From contig NZ_CAJGZP010000001.1 in assembly GCF_904846155.1 (NCBI RefSeq), positions 1 to 64,000 on the forward strand: DNA of 64,000 nucleotides, written 5' to 3'. Below, piece by piece: positions 40,719 through 48,524 of the stretch. Under the pieces are notes generated by a model. That model worked only from the letters and a program-made list of their open reading frames with translations, did not search any database and was not told where the DNA came from. Origin of the DNA: Psychrobacter fulvigenes (GTDB lineage: Bacteria > Pseudomonadota > Gammaproteobacteria > Pseudomonadales > Moraxellaceae). The stretch's first letter is position 1. Each line of letters starts with the position of its first letter. The translations under genes were made by a program, and so were the position numbers.

Positions 40719-40807
40719 CGGGCGACCTCAGCAAGCATGGATACTAGGTGTTCCAGGTCAGTGATCGAATGCGCCAGGAAGCGGCCGGCGCGGCAATCTG
40801 CAATCAT
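40715..40807 (-). CDS. Very short ORF (30 residues), probable gene remnant
   Basis: It starts at ATG 40807 after GAGG and stops in an ATGA overlap with the 67-residue gene. The peptide begins MIADCRAGRFLAHS and ends MLAEVAR. The overlap suggests it is the end of a formerly longer partner gene cut off when the arsenic operon arrived. Confidence 0.3.
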   Translation of the reverse strand: MIADCRAGRFLAHSITDLEHLVSMLAEVAR

Positions 40808-40832
40808 TTCCTCAGTTTTTTCCTACTCATGT

Positions 40833-41900
40833 TCAACCTCGTTCGTACCAGCTCTTCGAGCGATTCACCACGCGCACGACCAGCAGCATCACCGGCACTT
40901 CGACCAGGACGCCGACCACGGTTGCCAATGCAGCGCCGGAGTGCAGACCGAACAAGCTGATGGCGGCCGCCACGGCCAGCTCGAAGAAGTTGCTGGCACC
41001 GATCAGGGCCGAAGGACAGGCGACAGAGTGCTTTTCCCCCGCCCGCTTGTTCAGCCAGTAGGCTAACCCGGAATTGAAGAACACTTGAATCAAGATCGGC
41101 ACGGCTAGCATGGCGATCACTAACGGCTGCCGGATGATGGCCTCGCCCTGGAAGGCGAACAGTAGAACCAACGTCAGCAGCAGCGCGGCCATCGACCACG
41201 GCCCGATCTTCTGCATGGCCCGTTCAAAGGCGGCCTGTCCTTGCTTGAGCAGATGCCGCCGCAAGAGCTGCGCCAGGATCACCGGCACGATGATGTAGAG
41301 CACGACCGAAATCAGCAGCGTGTCCCAAGGCACCGAGATCGAGGACATGCCCAGCAGCAGGCCGACGATGGGCGCGAAGGCCACGATCATGATGGCGTCG
41401 TTCAGAGCCACTTGCGAGAGCGTGAAAAGCGGGTCGCCGTTGGTAAGGCGGCTCCACACGAACACCATTGCCGTGCAGGGCGCGGCGGCCAGCAAGATCA
41501 AGCCCGCGATGTAGCTGTCCAGTTGATCGGCCGGCAGGAACGGAGCGAACACTTGTCGGATGAACAGCCACCCCAGCAGGGCCATCGAGAATGGCTTGAC
41601 GGCCCAATTCACGAACAGCGTGACGCCGATGCCGCGCCAATGCTCTTTGACCTGGTGCAGCGCCCCGAAGTCGATCTTGACCAGCATCGGGACGATCATT
41701 ACCCAAATCAGCAGGCCCACCGGCAAATTGACCTGGGCCACTTCCATGCGGCCTATGGCCTGGAACACGTCAGGAAGGCCCTGGCCGAGCGCAACACCGG
41801 CGACGATGCACAGGGCCACCCACAGCGTCAGGTAACGCTCGAAGCCGCTCATCGGGGCCTGGCGCGGCTTCGCGGCGATGGCCTGTGCGCCGGCGCTCAT
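40833..41900 (-). CDS. acr3: Arsenite efflux permease ACR3
   Basis: ACR3 expels arsenite through the inner membrane. The 355-residue protein has ten expected helices (bile-acid/Na+ symporter fold). The essential cysteine is in helix 4 (LLAAAPCTAMVFVWS). It also has the C-terminal GASNFFELAVAAAISLFG block typical of ACR3. Many databases still label such genes arsB. Its ATG overlaps the arsC stop by 4 bp, so it is the last structural gene of arsR-arsH-arsC-acr3. Confidence 0.93.
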   Translation of the reverse strand: MSAGAQAIAAKPRQAPMSGFERYLTLWVALCIVAGVALGQGLPDVFQAIGRMEVAQVNLPVGLLIWVMIVPMLVKIDFGALHQVKEHWRGIGVTLFVNWAVKPFSMALLGWLFIRQVFAPFLPADQLDSYIAGLILLAAAPCTAMVFVWSRLTNGDPLFTLSQVALNDAIMIVAFAPIVGLLLGMSSISVPWDTLLISVVLYIIVPVILAQLLRRHLLKQGQAAFERAMQKIGPWSMAALLLTLVLLFAFQGEAIIRQPLVIAMLAVPILIQVFFNSGLAYWLNKRAGEKHSVACPSALIGASNFFELAVAAAISLFGLHSGAALATVVGVLVEVPVMLLVVRVVNRSKSWYERG

Positions 41901-42403
41901 GCTTCCTGCTCGGTCTTGCCGATGTTCGCCAGCTCGCGCTTGATGGCCGTCTGGTCAAGCATTTTGAGAGGCAGATTCACGAACAGGCGGACGCGGTTCA
42001 TCATGTGCCGGAAGGTTTGTTCGAAGGCCCGGCGCTTCTCGGCGTCAGTGCCTTCGACGGCGGCCGGGTCTTCAAATCCCCAATGCGCCGAGATCGGCTG
42101 ACCAGGCCACACCGGACACATTTCGCCGGCGGCGTTGTCGCAGACGGTGATGATGAAGTCCATCTTCGGTGCGTCGGGCGTGGCGTACTCGTCCCAGCTC
42201 TTGCTGCGCAGATTCTCGGTCGGGTAATTCACCGACTCCACCTTTTCGACGGCGAAGGGATTGACCTTGCCGGTTGGGTGACTGCCGGCGCTGTAGGCGC
42301 GGAAGCGCCCTTGCCCCATCGTGTTGATGAGAGCTTCGGCCATGATGCTGCGCGCCGAATTGCCGGTGCAGAGGATGAGGACGTTATAGATTCTTTCGGT
42401 CAT
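41897..42403 (-). CDS. arsC: Arsenate reductase, LMW-phosphatase (thioredoxin-linked) type
   Basis: ArsC reduces arsenate to arsenite for export by ACR3. The 168-residue protein has the P-loop CTGNSARS with nucleophile Cys12, and a redox pair Cys88 (ITVCDNA) and Cys96 (EMCPVWPG). This three-cysteine arrangement belongs to the thioredoxin-coupled class and not to the glutaredoxin class. It overlaps both neighbours by a few bases, indicating translational coupling. Confidence 0.93.
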   Translation of the reverse strand: MTERIYNVLILCTGNSARSIMAEALINTMGQGRFRAYSAGSHPTGKVNPFAVEKVESVNYPTENLRSKSWDEYATPDAPKMDFIITVCDNAAGEMCPVWPGQPISAHWGFEDPAAVEGTDAEKRRAFEQTFRHMMNRVRLFVNLPLKMLDQTAIKRELANIGKTEQEA

Positions 42404-43167
42404 GATGTTTCGCTTTCTGGTAGTGGCTGGGGAGCAATGGCGATGGATGAAAGATCGGTGGCCTCGTCGATGACGTGGCCGGCCGCTTTCCGTTCGGAAT
42501 AGCGGTCTGTCAGTGCTTCACGGTGCGGCCGTACCAGCGCCGTGAAGCGCACCAGTTCTTCCATCACATCGGCTATTCGGTCGTAGTACGGCGAGGGCTT
42601 CATGCGGCCCGCCGCGTCGAACTCTTGGAACGCTTTGGCGATACTCGACTGGTTCGGAATGGTGAACATTCGCATCCAGCGGCCGAGCAGACGCAAGGTG
42701 TTCACGGCGTTGAAGCTCTGCGAGCCGCCGGATACCTGCATCACGGCCAGGGTGCGGCCTTGGGTCGGCCGGATGCCGGCCATTTCAAGCGGCAGATGGT
42801 CAATCTGCGCCTTCATGACACTGGTAATCTGACCGTGGCGTTCCGGGCTGCACCAGACTTGTCCCTCTGACCACTCGGACAGGGCGCGCAGCTCCTTGAC
42901 GGCCGGGTGATCGTCGCTTTGCACTTGATCGGGCAACGGCAAATCGGACGGGTCGAAGATGCGTGTTTCTGCGCCAAAGAATTGCAGCAGCCGGGCCGCT
43001 TCCTCGACGGCCAGCCGTGAGAACGAGCGGGCGCGCAGCGAGCCATACAGCAGCAGGATACGCACCGGCGGGGCGTCGGGTGCCAGCCCGAGCGCCGGGC
43101 GCTCGATGGCAAAGGATTTGTCCAAAGCGGGCAAAGAATCGGGGTCGGAAAGATGGCGAAGTCTCAT
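42400..43167 (-). CDS. arsH: ArsH NADPH-dependent flavoprotein
   Basis: ArsH oxidises trivalent organoarsenicals and reduces FMN/quinones. The protein, about 255 residues from [11 protein letters not shown], has the flavin phosphate-binding [21 protein letters not shown] and the ArsH-specific [18 protein letters not shown] near residue 140. The ATG at 43167 makes an ATGA overlap with the arsR stop; the longer frame up to 43209 runs into arsR. It is the second gene of the operon. Confidence 0.9.
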   Translation of the reverse strand: MRLRHLSDPDSLPALDKSFAIERPALGLAPDAPPVRILLLYGSLRARSFSRLAVEEAARLLQFFGAETRIFDPSDLPLPDQVQSDDHPAVKELRALSEWSEGQVWCSPERHGQITSVMKAQIDHLPLEMAGIRPTQGRTLAVMQVSGGSQSFNAVNTLRLLGRWMRMFTIPNQSSIAKAFQEFDAAGRMKPSPYYDRIADVMEELVRFTALVRPHREALTDRYSERKAAGHVIDEATDLSSIAIAPQPLPESETS

Positions 43168-43496
43168 GCCAACACCTTCCCGGCTTCCGTGGTGCAAGAC
43201 AGGTTGCACACCTGGCCGCCGCAGCAGTTTTCCGTGAGAAAGGCCACCAGGTTAGTGGCCGTCGAAAAGTTCGCCTCGTAGATCACAAATCGGCCTTCTT
43301 GCCGCGACGTGACCATGCCGGCGTGTGCCAGCTCTTTCAGGTGGAAGGATAGCGAAGACGGCGGGATGCCGGCCGCTTCGCTGATTTTTCCGGCGGCCAT
43401 GCCGGCGGGGCCGGCCTGGACGAGAAGCCGGAACACCGCGAGGCGCGATTCTTGAGCGATGGCCGCCAGGGCGGCTACAGCATTTATCGTTTCCAT
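43164..43496 (-). CDS. arsR: ArsR-family arsenic-responsive repressor
   Basis: The 110-residue winged-HTH repressor shows [16 protein letters not shown] as the recognition helix. The arsenite-sensing cysteines are clustered in the C-terminal tail ([13 protein letters not shown]), as in Acidithiobacillus/Corynebacterium-type ArsR and unlike the CVC motif of R773 ArsR. It is first in the operon and should repress arsR-arsH-arsC-acr3 until arsenite binds. The operator would lie in 43497-43560, where an AT-rich stretch with ATAGTCGAAATATGG follows the start. Confidence 0.93.
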   Translation of the reverse strand: METINAVAALAAIAQESRLAVFRLLVQAGPAGMAAGKISEAAGIPPSSLSFHLKELAHAGMVTSRQEGRFVIYEANFSTATNLVAFLTENCCGGQVCNLSCTTEAGKVLA

Positions 43497-43643
43497 GTTT
43501 CAATAATAGTCGAAATATGGAGTGTGCTCAATAGCTCATTTAAGCTGTAAAAATGAGCTAGGCGCATTTAGATCGATATGTGATAAATTGGCCTGCCAGT
43601 TTAAGATGGGTGCATTTGAGTATGCCCAAAGGAGCCCGCAAGT

Positions 43644-44381
43644 ATGCGCAGGACGAAGCCAGTAGCCGCGCCGATGGTGGCGCGGGTCTATCTGCGCGTC
43701 AGCACCGACGCGCAGGACTTGGAACGCCAAGAGGCGATCACTACGGCCGCGAAGGCCGCCGGCTACTACGTCGCCGGCATCTACCGTGAGAAGGCATCCG
43801 GCGCACGCGCCGACCGGCCTGAGCTGCTGCGCATGATCGGCGACCTACAGCCCGGCGAGGTGGTCATTGCCGAGAAGATCGACCGCATCAGCCGCCTACC
43901 TTTGCCCGAGGCCGAGCGCCTGGTGGCCTCGATACAGGCCAAAGGCGCACGCCTGGCCGTCCCTGGCGTGGTCGATCTATCCGACCTGGCGGCCGAGGCC
44001 CAGGGCGTCGCCAAGATCGTGCTGGAAGCCGTGCAGATCATGCTTTTTCGCCTGGCCTTGCAGATGGCCCGCGACGACTACGAGGACAGGCGCGAACGCC
44101 AGCGCCAAGGCATTGAGTTGGCCCGCCAGGCCGGGCGGTACAAGGGCCGCCGTGCTGATCCGAAGCGCCGCGCCCAAGTTGTCGCGCTGCGCAAGTCCGG
44201 CTACAGCATCAACAAGACCGCCGAGCTGGCCGGGTACAGTGCGGCCCAGGTGAAACGGATATGGGCCGAGGTCAGCCAGGCCGAAGCGAAGCAGCACGGC
44301 GCGTTCGTGGAGGACGCATTGACGGAAGCCGATGCCCTGGCCGCTGTCGGCCAGGATGAGCGCCAGGAGGAAAGGGCATGA
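43644..44381 (+). CDS. Serine recombinase, ParA/ResG-type resolvase
   Basis: This resolves island or plasmid multimers. The 245-residue protein has the resolvase catalytic domain (VYLRVSTDAQDLERQ, catalytic Ser near residue 20; EKIDRISRLPLPEAERLV) and a C-terminal Hin-like helix-turn-helix with NKTAELAGYSAAQVKRIW. It resembles the RK2 ParA family and what I recall as resG of GIsul2. A second ATG at 43674 could be the start. The target res site should lie in the 150-bp divergent region shared with arsR. Confidence 0.88.
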   Translation: MRRTKPVAAPMVARVYLRVSTDAQDLERQEAITTAAKAAGYYVAGIYREKASGARADRPELLRMIGDLQPGEVVIAEKIDRISRLPLPEAERLVASIQAKGARLAVPGVVDLSDLAAEAQGVAKIVLEAVQIMLFRLALQMARDDYEDRRERQRQGIELARQAGRYKGRRADPKRRAQVVALRKSGYSINKTAELAGYSAAQVKRIWAEVSQAEAKQHGAFVEDALTEADALAAVGQDERQEERA

Positions 44382-44602
44382 AGAAGCCGAACCAAGACGA
44401 CGAGCCGTTTTTCATCACCGAGGAGATTGCGGCCGAAATGATCGCCGGCGGCTATGAGTTCGAGCTGCCGCCCATTCCTTGCACCATCCGCCTACGCGAC
44501 GTGCTGGAGCGCATGACCGATGCTGAGCTAGCATTGCAGCCGGGCGAGATCGCCGACCAGGAGCGTGAACGCTGCCGGCGCAAGCCGTGTTCAACCTCAT
44601 GA
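44378..44602 (+). CDS. Hypothetical protein, C terminus probably truncated by ISCR2
   Basis: The frame starts in a 4-bp overlap with the resolvase stop, and the 74-residue product begins MKKPNQDDEPFFITEEI. The tail (RRKPCSTS) ends 18 bp before the ISCR2 boundary at 44620, so the native end may be altered. No known family. Confidence 0.5.
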   Translation: MKKPNQDDEPFFITEEIAAEMIAGGYEFELPPIPCTIRLRDVLERMTDAELALQPGEIADQERERCRRKPCSTS

Positions 44603-44683
44603 TCTGGTCATGGTATTTTTCATGGCACTGAGCCTGATAGTTCTTGCAAATTGTTGTCACTAAAGGGTTTTGTGTGCTTGTTT

Positions 44684-44701
44684 ACAATCGAGTGGGAGTG
44701 A
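44684..44701 (+). other. guaA-3'-end-like sequence inside ISCR2
   Basis: ACAATCGAGTGGGAGTGA reads Thr-Ile-Glu-Trp-Glu-stop and matches 15 of 18 bases at the end of guaA (32516-32533). The same sequence is present in the second ISCR2 copy at 49999-50016. Confidence 0.4.
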
Positions 44702-44812
44702 CGGGCACTGGCTGGCAATGTCTAGCAACGGCAGGCATTTCGGCTGAGGGTAAAAGAACTTTCCGCTAAGCGATAGACTGTATGTAAACACAGTATTGCA
44801 AGGACGCGGAAC

Positions 44813-46306
44813 ATGCCTCATGTGGCGGCCAGGACGGCCAGCCGGGATCGGGATACTGGTCGTTACCAGAGCCACCGACCCGAGCAAACCCTTCTCTATC
44901 AGATCGTTGACGAGTATTACCCGGCATTCGCTGCGCTTATGGCAGAGCAGGGAAAGGAATTGCCGGGCTATGTGCAACGGGAATTTGAAGAATTTCTCCA
45001 ATGCGGGCGGCTGGAGCATGGCTTTCTACGGGTTCGCTGCGAGTCTTGCCACGCCGAGCACCTGGTCGCTTTCAGCTGTAAGCGTCGCGGTTTCTGCCCG
45101 AGCTGTGGGGCGCGGCGGATGGCCGAAAGTGCCGCCTTGCTGGTTGATGAAGTACTGCCTGAACAACCCATGCGTCAGTGGGTGTTGAGCTTCCCGTTTC
45201 AGCTGCGTTTCCTGTTTGCCAGCCGGCCCGAGATCATGGGGTGGGTGCTGGGCATCGTTTACCGCGTCATTGCCACGCACCTGGTCAAGAAAGCGGGCCA
45301 TACCCACCAAGTGGCCAAGACGGGCGCGGTCACCCTGATCCAGCGTTTTGGATCGGCGCTCAATCTGAATGTTCACTTCCACATGCTGTTTCTCGACGGT
45401 GTGTATGTCGAGCAATCCCACGGCTCAGCGCGTTTCCGCTGGGTCAAGGCGCCGACCAGCCCAGAGCTCACCCAGCTGACGCACACCATCGCCCACCGGG
45501 TGGGTCGCTATCTGGAACGGCAAGGCCTGCTGGAACGGGATGTCGAAAACAGCTATCTGGCCTCGGATGCGGTGGATGACGACCCGATGACACCCCTGCT
45601 GGGGCACTCGATCACTTACCGTATCGCTGTCGGTTCACAGGCGGGGCGAAAGGTGTTCACTTTGCAAACTCTGCCGACCAGTGGTGATCCGTTCGGTGAC
45701 GGGATTGGCAAGGTAGCCGGGTCCAGCCTGCACGCCGGCGTGGCGGCCAGGGCCGATGAACGCAAGAAGCTCGAACGGCTGTGCCGGTACATCAGCCGCC
45801 CGGCGGTATCCGAGAAGCGGCTGTCGTTAACACGAGGCGGCAACGTGCGCTACCAGCTCAAGACGCCGTACCGGGACGGCACCACGCACGTCATTTTCGA
45901 ACCATTGGATTTCATTGCAAGGCTGGCCGCCCTGGTACCGAAGCCCAGAGTCAACCTAACCCGCTTCCACGGGGTGTTCGCACCCAACAGTCGGCACCGG
46001 GCGTTGGTCACGCCGGCAAAACGGGGCAGGGGCAACAAGGTCAGGGTGGCTGATGAACCGGCAACACCAGCACAACGGCGAGCGTCGATGACATGGGCGC
46101 AACGGCTCAAGCGTGTTTTCAATATCGACATCGAGACCTGCAGCGGCTGCGGCGGCGCCATGAAAGTCATCGCCTGCATTGAAGACCCTATAGTGATCAA
46201 GCAGATCCTTGATCACCTGAAGCACAAAGCCGAAACCAGCGGGACCAGGGCGTTACCCGAAAGCCGGGCGCCACCGGCTGAGCTGCTCCTGGGTCTGTTT
46301 GACTGA
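44813..46306 (+). CDS. IS91-family rolling-circle transposase of ISCR2
   Basis: This HUH/Y1-type transposase is 497 residues long, the length I recall for the ISCR2 protein. It has the N-terminal zinc-finger block CESCHAEHLVAFSCKRRGFCPSCGARRMAE, the HUH motif in LNLNVHFHMLFLDGVY (residues about 184-199), and the C-terminal zinc motif CSGCGGAMKVIACIED. The catalytic Tyr region lies near YISRPAVSEKRLS. The same sequence is repeated at 50128. Confidence 0.92.
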   Translation: MPHVAARTASRDRDTGRYQSHRPEQTLLYQIVDEYYPAFAALMAEQGKELPGYVQREFEEFLQCGRLEHGFLRVRCESCHAEHLVAFSCKRRGFCPSCGARRMAESAALLVDEVLPEQPMRQWVLSFPFQLRFLFASRPEIMGWVLGIVYRVIATHLVKKAGHTHQVAKTGAVTLIQRFGSALNLNVHFHMLFLDGVYVEQSHGSARFRWVKAPTSPELTQLTHTIAHRVGRYLERQGLLERDVENSYLASDAVDDDPMTPLLGHSITYRIAVGSQAGRKVFTLQTLPTSGDPFGDGIGKVAGSSLHAGVAARADERKKLERLCRYISRPAVSEKRLSLTRGGNVRYQLKTPYRDGTTHVIFEPLDFIARLAALVPKPRVNLTRFHGVFAPNSRHRALVTPAKRGRGNKVRVADEPATPAQRRASMTWAQRLKRVFNIDIETCSGCGGAMKVIACIEDPIVIKQILDHLKHKAETSGTRALPESRAPPAELLLGLFD

Positions 46307-46520
46307 CGAGCCTGAAGGCCAACGATACCAATCAAAATGCTGCGTTCACAGCGCCGCGGCAGGGATCCGCCGTGCTGGTTGTCGGAAAAGGAGCCGCTAG
46401 TGGGAAAGAGGAGGGTAAATTTTCAGCGTTGCTGGCTCCCCGTCAGCCGGATTGGGTTGCATCGCAGGGGTGTCGAAAGAGTCAACTGCGGTCCAAAGCT
46501 GTTGGACTTGGGTGAAAAGG

Positions 46521-46540
46521 GCGTTTATTCTTCCTATACG
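46521..46540 (+). other. oriIS of ISCR2
   Basis: GCGTTTATTCTTCCTATACG is close to the IS91/ISCR oriIS core GCGTTTGAACTTCCTATACG. It marks the right terminus of the element. From 46542 a Firmicutes-like coding sequence begins. Confidence 0.8.
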
Positions 46541-46541
46541 T

Positions 46542-46973
46542 GCAGAGGAATACGGCATAAGCTCCGCAACGGTGGCAAGGCTTCTCCGCATAGACAAGCT
46601 GATAAACGAGTTCAAGGTGCTTGTTGACCGTGGAAATATAAAGGTCCGTTCTGCCGTTGACCTTTCATATCTTACAGAGGAACAGCAGAGAAATGTGTAC
46701 AAGGTTATGACCGAAAAAGATGTTACTGTCATTGATATGAAAATGGCGAAACAGCTCCGTGAGATAGCATCATCTTACACGATAGTCACCGATGAGCTGA
46801 TAACCGATGTGCTGAACGGTGAGTACGATTCGGACGAAAAGCCAAAGGACAAGGGAGAAAAGATAACGCTCCCCACCGCAACATACAAGAGGTATTTAAG
46901 CAGTTATTCCAAAAAGGAAGCGAACGAGATAATAGAAAAGGCCCTTGCTCTGTACTTTGAGCAGGGCGAATAA
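46542..46973 (+). pseudogene. 5'-truncated ParB-like protein of Firmicutes type
   Basis: The open frame runs through from ISCR2 (from 46452), but family-like sequence begins only after oriIS: EEYGISSATVARLLRIDKL is a ParB/Spo0J helix-turn-helix, followed by a C-terminal helical region. The ParB N-terminal CTPase domain is missing. Codon use (AAA, ATA, GAG/GAA mixes) and lower GC differ from the flanking ISCR DNA and suggest a Clostridia-like donor. Confidence 0.75.
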
Positions 46974-46987
46974 CGGAGGTATTTAAA

Positions 46988-47239
46988 ATGGAAAAGATGA
47001 TTATTCAAGGCAAGGTAAAAGAGGTTTTTATGCTCAAAGGAACTGGCAGAATGCTTGACATTTTCGGCGTGAGGATAGCACAGGCGGACGGTTTGGAGGA
47101 GCTTGTGGAGTGCGAAGCTGCCGAGCTTGACAAAAGGCTTCACCCCGGAACGAAAATTGCGGTTCTGGCATACCGCACGGACAGGGACGATGACGGAAAT
47201 CCTGCGGACAGGATTATTGCTAAGACTTTGAATTATTGA
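46988..47239 (+). CDS. Small hypothetical protein of Firmicutes-type fragment
   Basis: An 83-residue soluble protein (MEKMIIQGKVKEVFMLKG...) follows a GGAGGT ribosome-binding site, 14 bp after the ParB-like frame. It is beta-rich with an acidic middle. I do not recognise the family. It is followed by a strong terminator. Confidence 0.6.
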   Translation: MEKMIIQGKVKEVFMLKGTGRMLDIFGVRIAQADGLEELVECEAAELDKRLHPGTKIAVLAYRTDRDDDGNPADRIIAKTLNY

Positions 47240-47260
47240 TACTGTTTAAATAGGTATGAC

Positions 47261-47295
47261 AAAGGCTCAATGGAGGGATTCCTCGTTGAGCCTTT
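47261..47295 (+). terminator. Rho-independent terminator
   Basis: The perfect 10-pair stem AAAGGCTCAA/TTGAGCCTTT around a 15-base loop, then an AT-rich tail. It separates the plus-strand pair from the convergent cat gene. Confidence 0.85.
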
Positions 47296-47328
47296 ATCTG
47301 TATTTTATATTGTCGATAAACTGGAATT

Positions 47329-47952
47329 TTATTTATTCAGCAAGTCTTGTAATTCATCCAAAAAACGGCAAACATGAAAGCCATCACAAACGGCATGATG
47401 CACTTGAATCGATAAGGGAATATAGTATTTTCCGCCATCCTCATAATACTTCCCAAACGTAAATATCGGCAGTAGATAGTCATATCCTTTTTTCAGATTT
47501 AAATTAAAGCCTTCAAAGCTTGTCCACGGTATCATAGAAACAGGGAAAGTGTTTTCCGGAGGATTAGGCTTTGCGAACATTCCCGTTCGTTCACCAAAAG
47601 CGTCTATATCCTTTTGGTAGTTCTGAAGAAACTCAGTGTAATCTGCTGCAAATTCAGTCCAAATGCTCGAAAATGTTTCTGTTTCCTTATGAAAAACTGT
47701 GTAGCAAGGCATCATTTCCAAAAAAACGCCTACCTGTCCGTTTTCATCTAATGCTGTTCTGAACTCTTCATGTCGATTGATTATCGTTGTAACTCCATAT
47801 AAAAGAGTCGGGTATAACTTTTTTCCACCATTTCTTAAATTGGAAATATCGAGTTTTACCGTCATACTATATGTGCAAGGTGTATTGTAAAGATAGTGGT
47901 CGAAATATTCTTTTCGTGCCCAATTATTCACATCAATCTTTGTAAATTGCAT
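47329..47952 (-). CDS. cat: Type A chloramphenicol acetyltransferase (CatP-like)
   Basis: CAT inactivates chloramphenicol by O-acetylation with acetyl-CoA. The roughly 207-residue protein has the catalytic IQVHHAVCDGFHVCRF motif near residue 185, and the conserved MTVKLDI and SMIPWTSFEGFNLN blocks. It resembles clostridial CatP more than enterobacterial CatA1. GGAGG lies upstream of two consecutive ATG codons (47955 and 47952); the second has the better spacing. It lies in the low-GC insert between two ISCR elements, so this is a Gram-positive resistance gene in a gammaproteobacterial island. Confidence 0.9.
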   Translation of the reverse strand: MQFTKIDVNNWARKEYFDHYLYNTPCTYSMTVKLDISNLRNGGKKLYPTLLYGVTTIINRHEEFRTALDENGQVGVFLEMMPCYTVFHKETETFSSIWTEFAADYTEFLQNYQKDIDAFGERTGMFAKPNPPENTFPVSMIPWTSFEGFNLNLKKGYDYLLPIFTFGKYYEDGGKYYIPLSIQVHHAVCDGFHVCRFLDELQDLLNK

Positions 47953-48033
47953 CATTCATCCTCCGCAAATTCCGATTTATCGGGCAGATGAAAAATCCAC
48001 CCAACTAAATTTTACCACAAGCACAATGAAAAA

Positions 48034-48264
48034 TCAATCATCTTTAAGAAACTTATACGCAGGAATATCCAGAGCCTTGGCAATGTCAAACAGGGTATCA
48101 AGAGATACTGTGCGGTTTACGTTCGGAGCTTCTACCGCACCTATAAAAGCCGTGTTCTTGTTGATTTGCTCTGCAAGCTGTTCCTGTGTTATCCCTTTCA
48201 GCTTGCGGTAATAGCTGATTTTCAAACCGATTCTTCTGTATTCTTCGTAGTATTCCTCTTTCAT
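48034..48264 (-). CDS. XRE-family transcriptional regulator
   Basis: The 76-residue HTH_3 protein MKEEYYEEYRRIGLKISYYR... has the recognition helix NKNTAFIGAVEAP and the SLDTLFDIAKALDIP block. The ATG at 48264 follows GGACGG; longer frames extend into ISCR3-type DNA. It lies 80 bp upstream of cat on the same strand and may regulate it or be a passenger. Its native promoter was cut off 17 bp upstream by the oriIS junction at 48282. Confidence 0.82.
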   Translation of the reverse strand: MKEEYYEEYRRIGLKISYYRKLKGITQEQLAEQINKNTAFIGAVEAPNVNRTVSLDTLFDIAKALDIPAYKFLKDD

Positions 48265-48281
48265 ATCGCCACCGTCCTTTA

Positions 48282-48301
48282 CGTATAGGAAGTTCAAACG
48301 C
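48282..48301 (-). other. oriIS of ISCR3-type element
   Basis: On the minus strand this reads GCGTTTGAACTTCCTATACG, exactly the ISCR/IS91 oriIS core. It is the terminus of the reversed element and faces the ISCR2 oriIS at 46521 across the cat-bearing fragment. Confidence 0.88.
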
Positions 48302-48524
48302 CCTTTTCGGGCAGTCTGCTGGGTAGGCGGCGGTCGCGCAAGCCCCGTTTTGGGCACAGATCGGACGTCTGTGAGTGGGATTTCGGCATCGCGGGGCCAC
48401 GCAGCGGCGTTGTCAGCAGCCATGCTTCGCTGATTCCCGACAGCGGGCCGAGCGCCGCCCTGCGGATCGTGGCCGCATCGGCTCGGATTCCGGTTTCGCC
48501 GTCGGCTGTGCAGCCGGCAGATCG

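Larger units (their letters stand above)
44620..46540 (+). mobile_element. ISCR2-type (ISVsa3-like) element, complete copy
   Basis: The left boundary is set by the point where this copy and the copy at 49935 begin to match (CATGGCACTGAGCC). The right end is the oriIS motif at 46521-46540. It contains an IS91-family rolling-circle transposase. Such elements move from oriIS through the transposase and can carry adjacent DNA past terIS. Confidence 0.85.
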
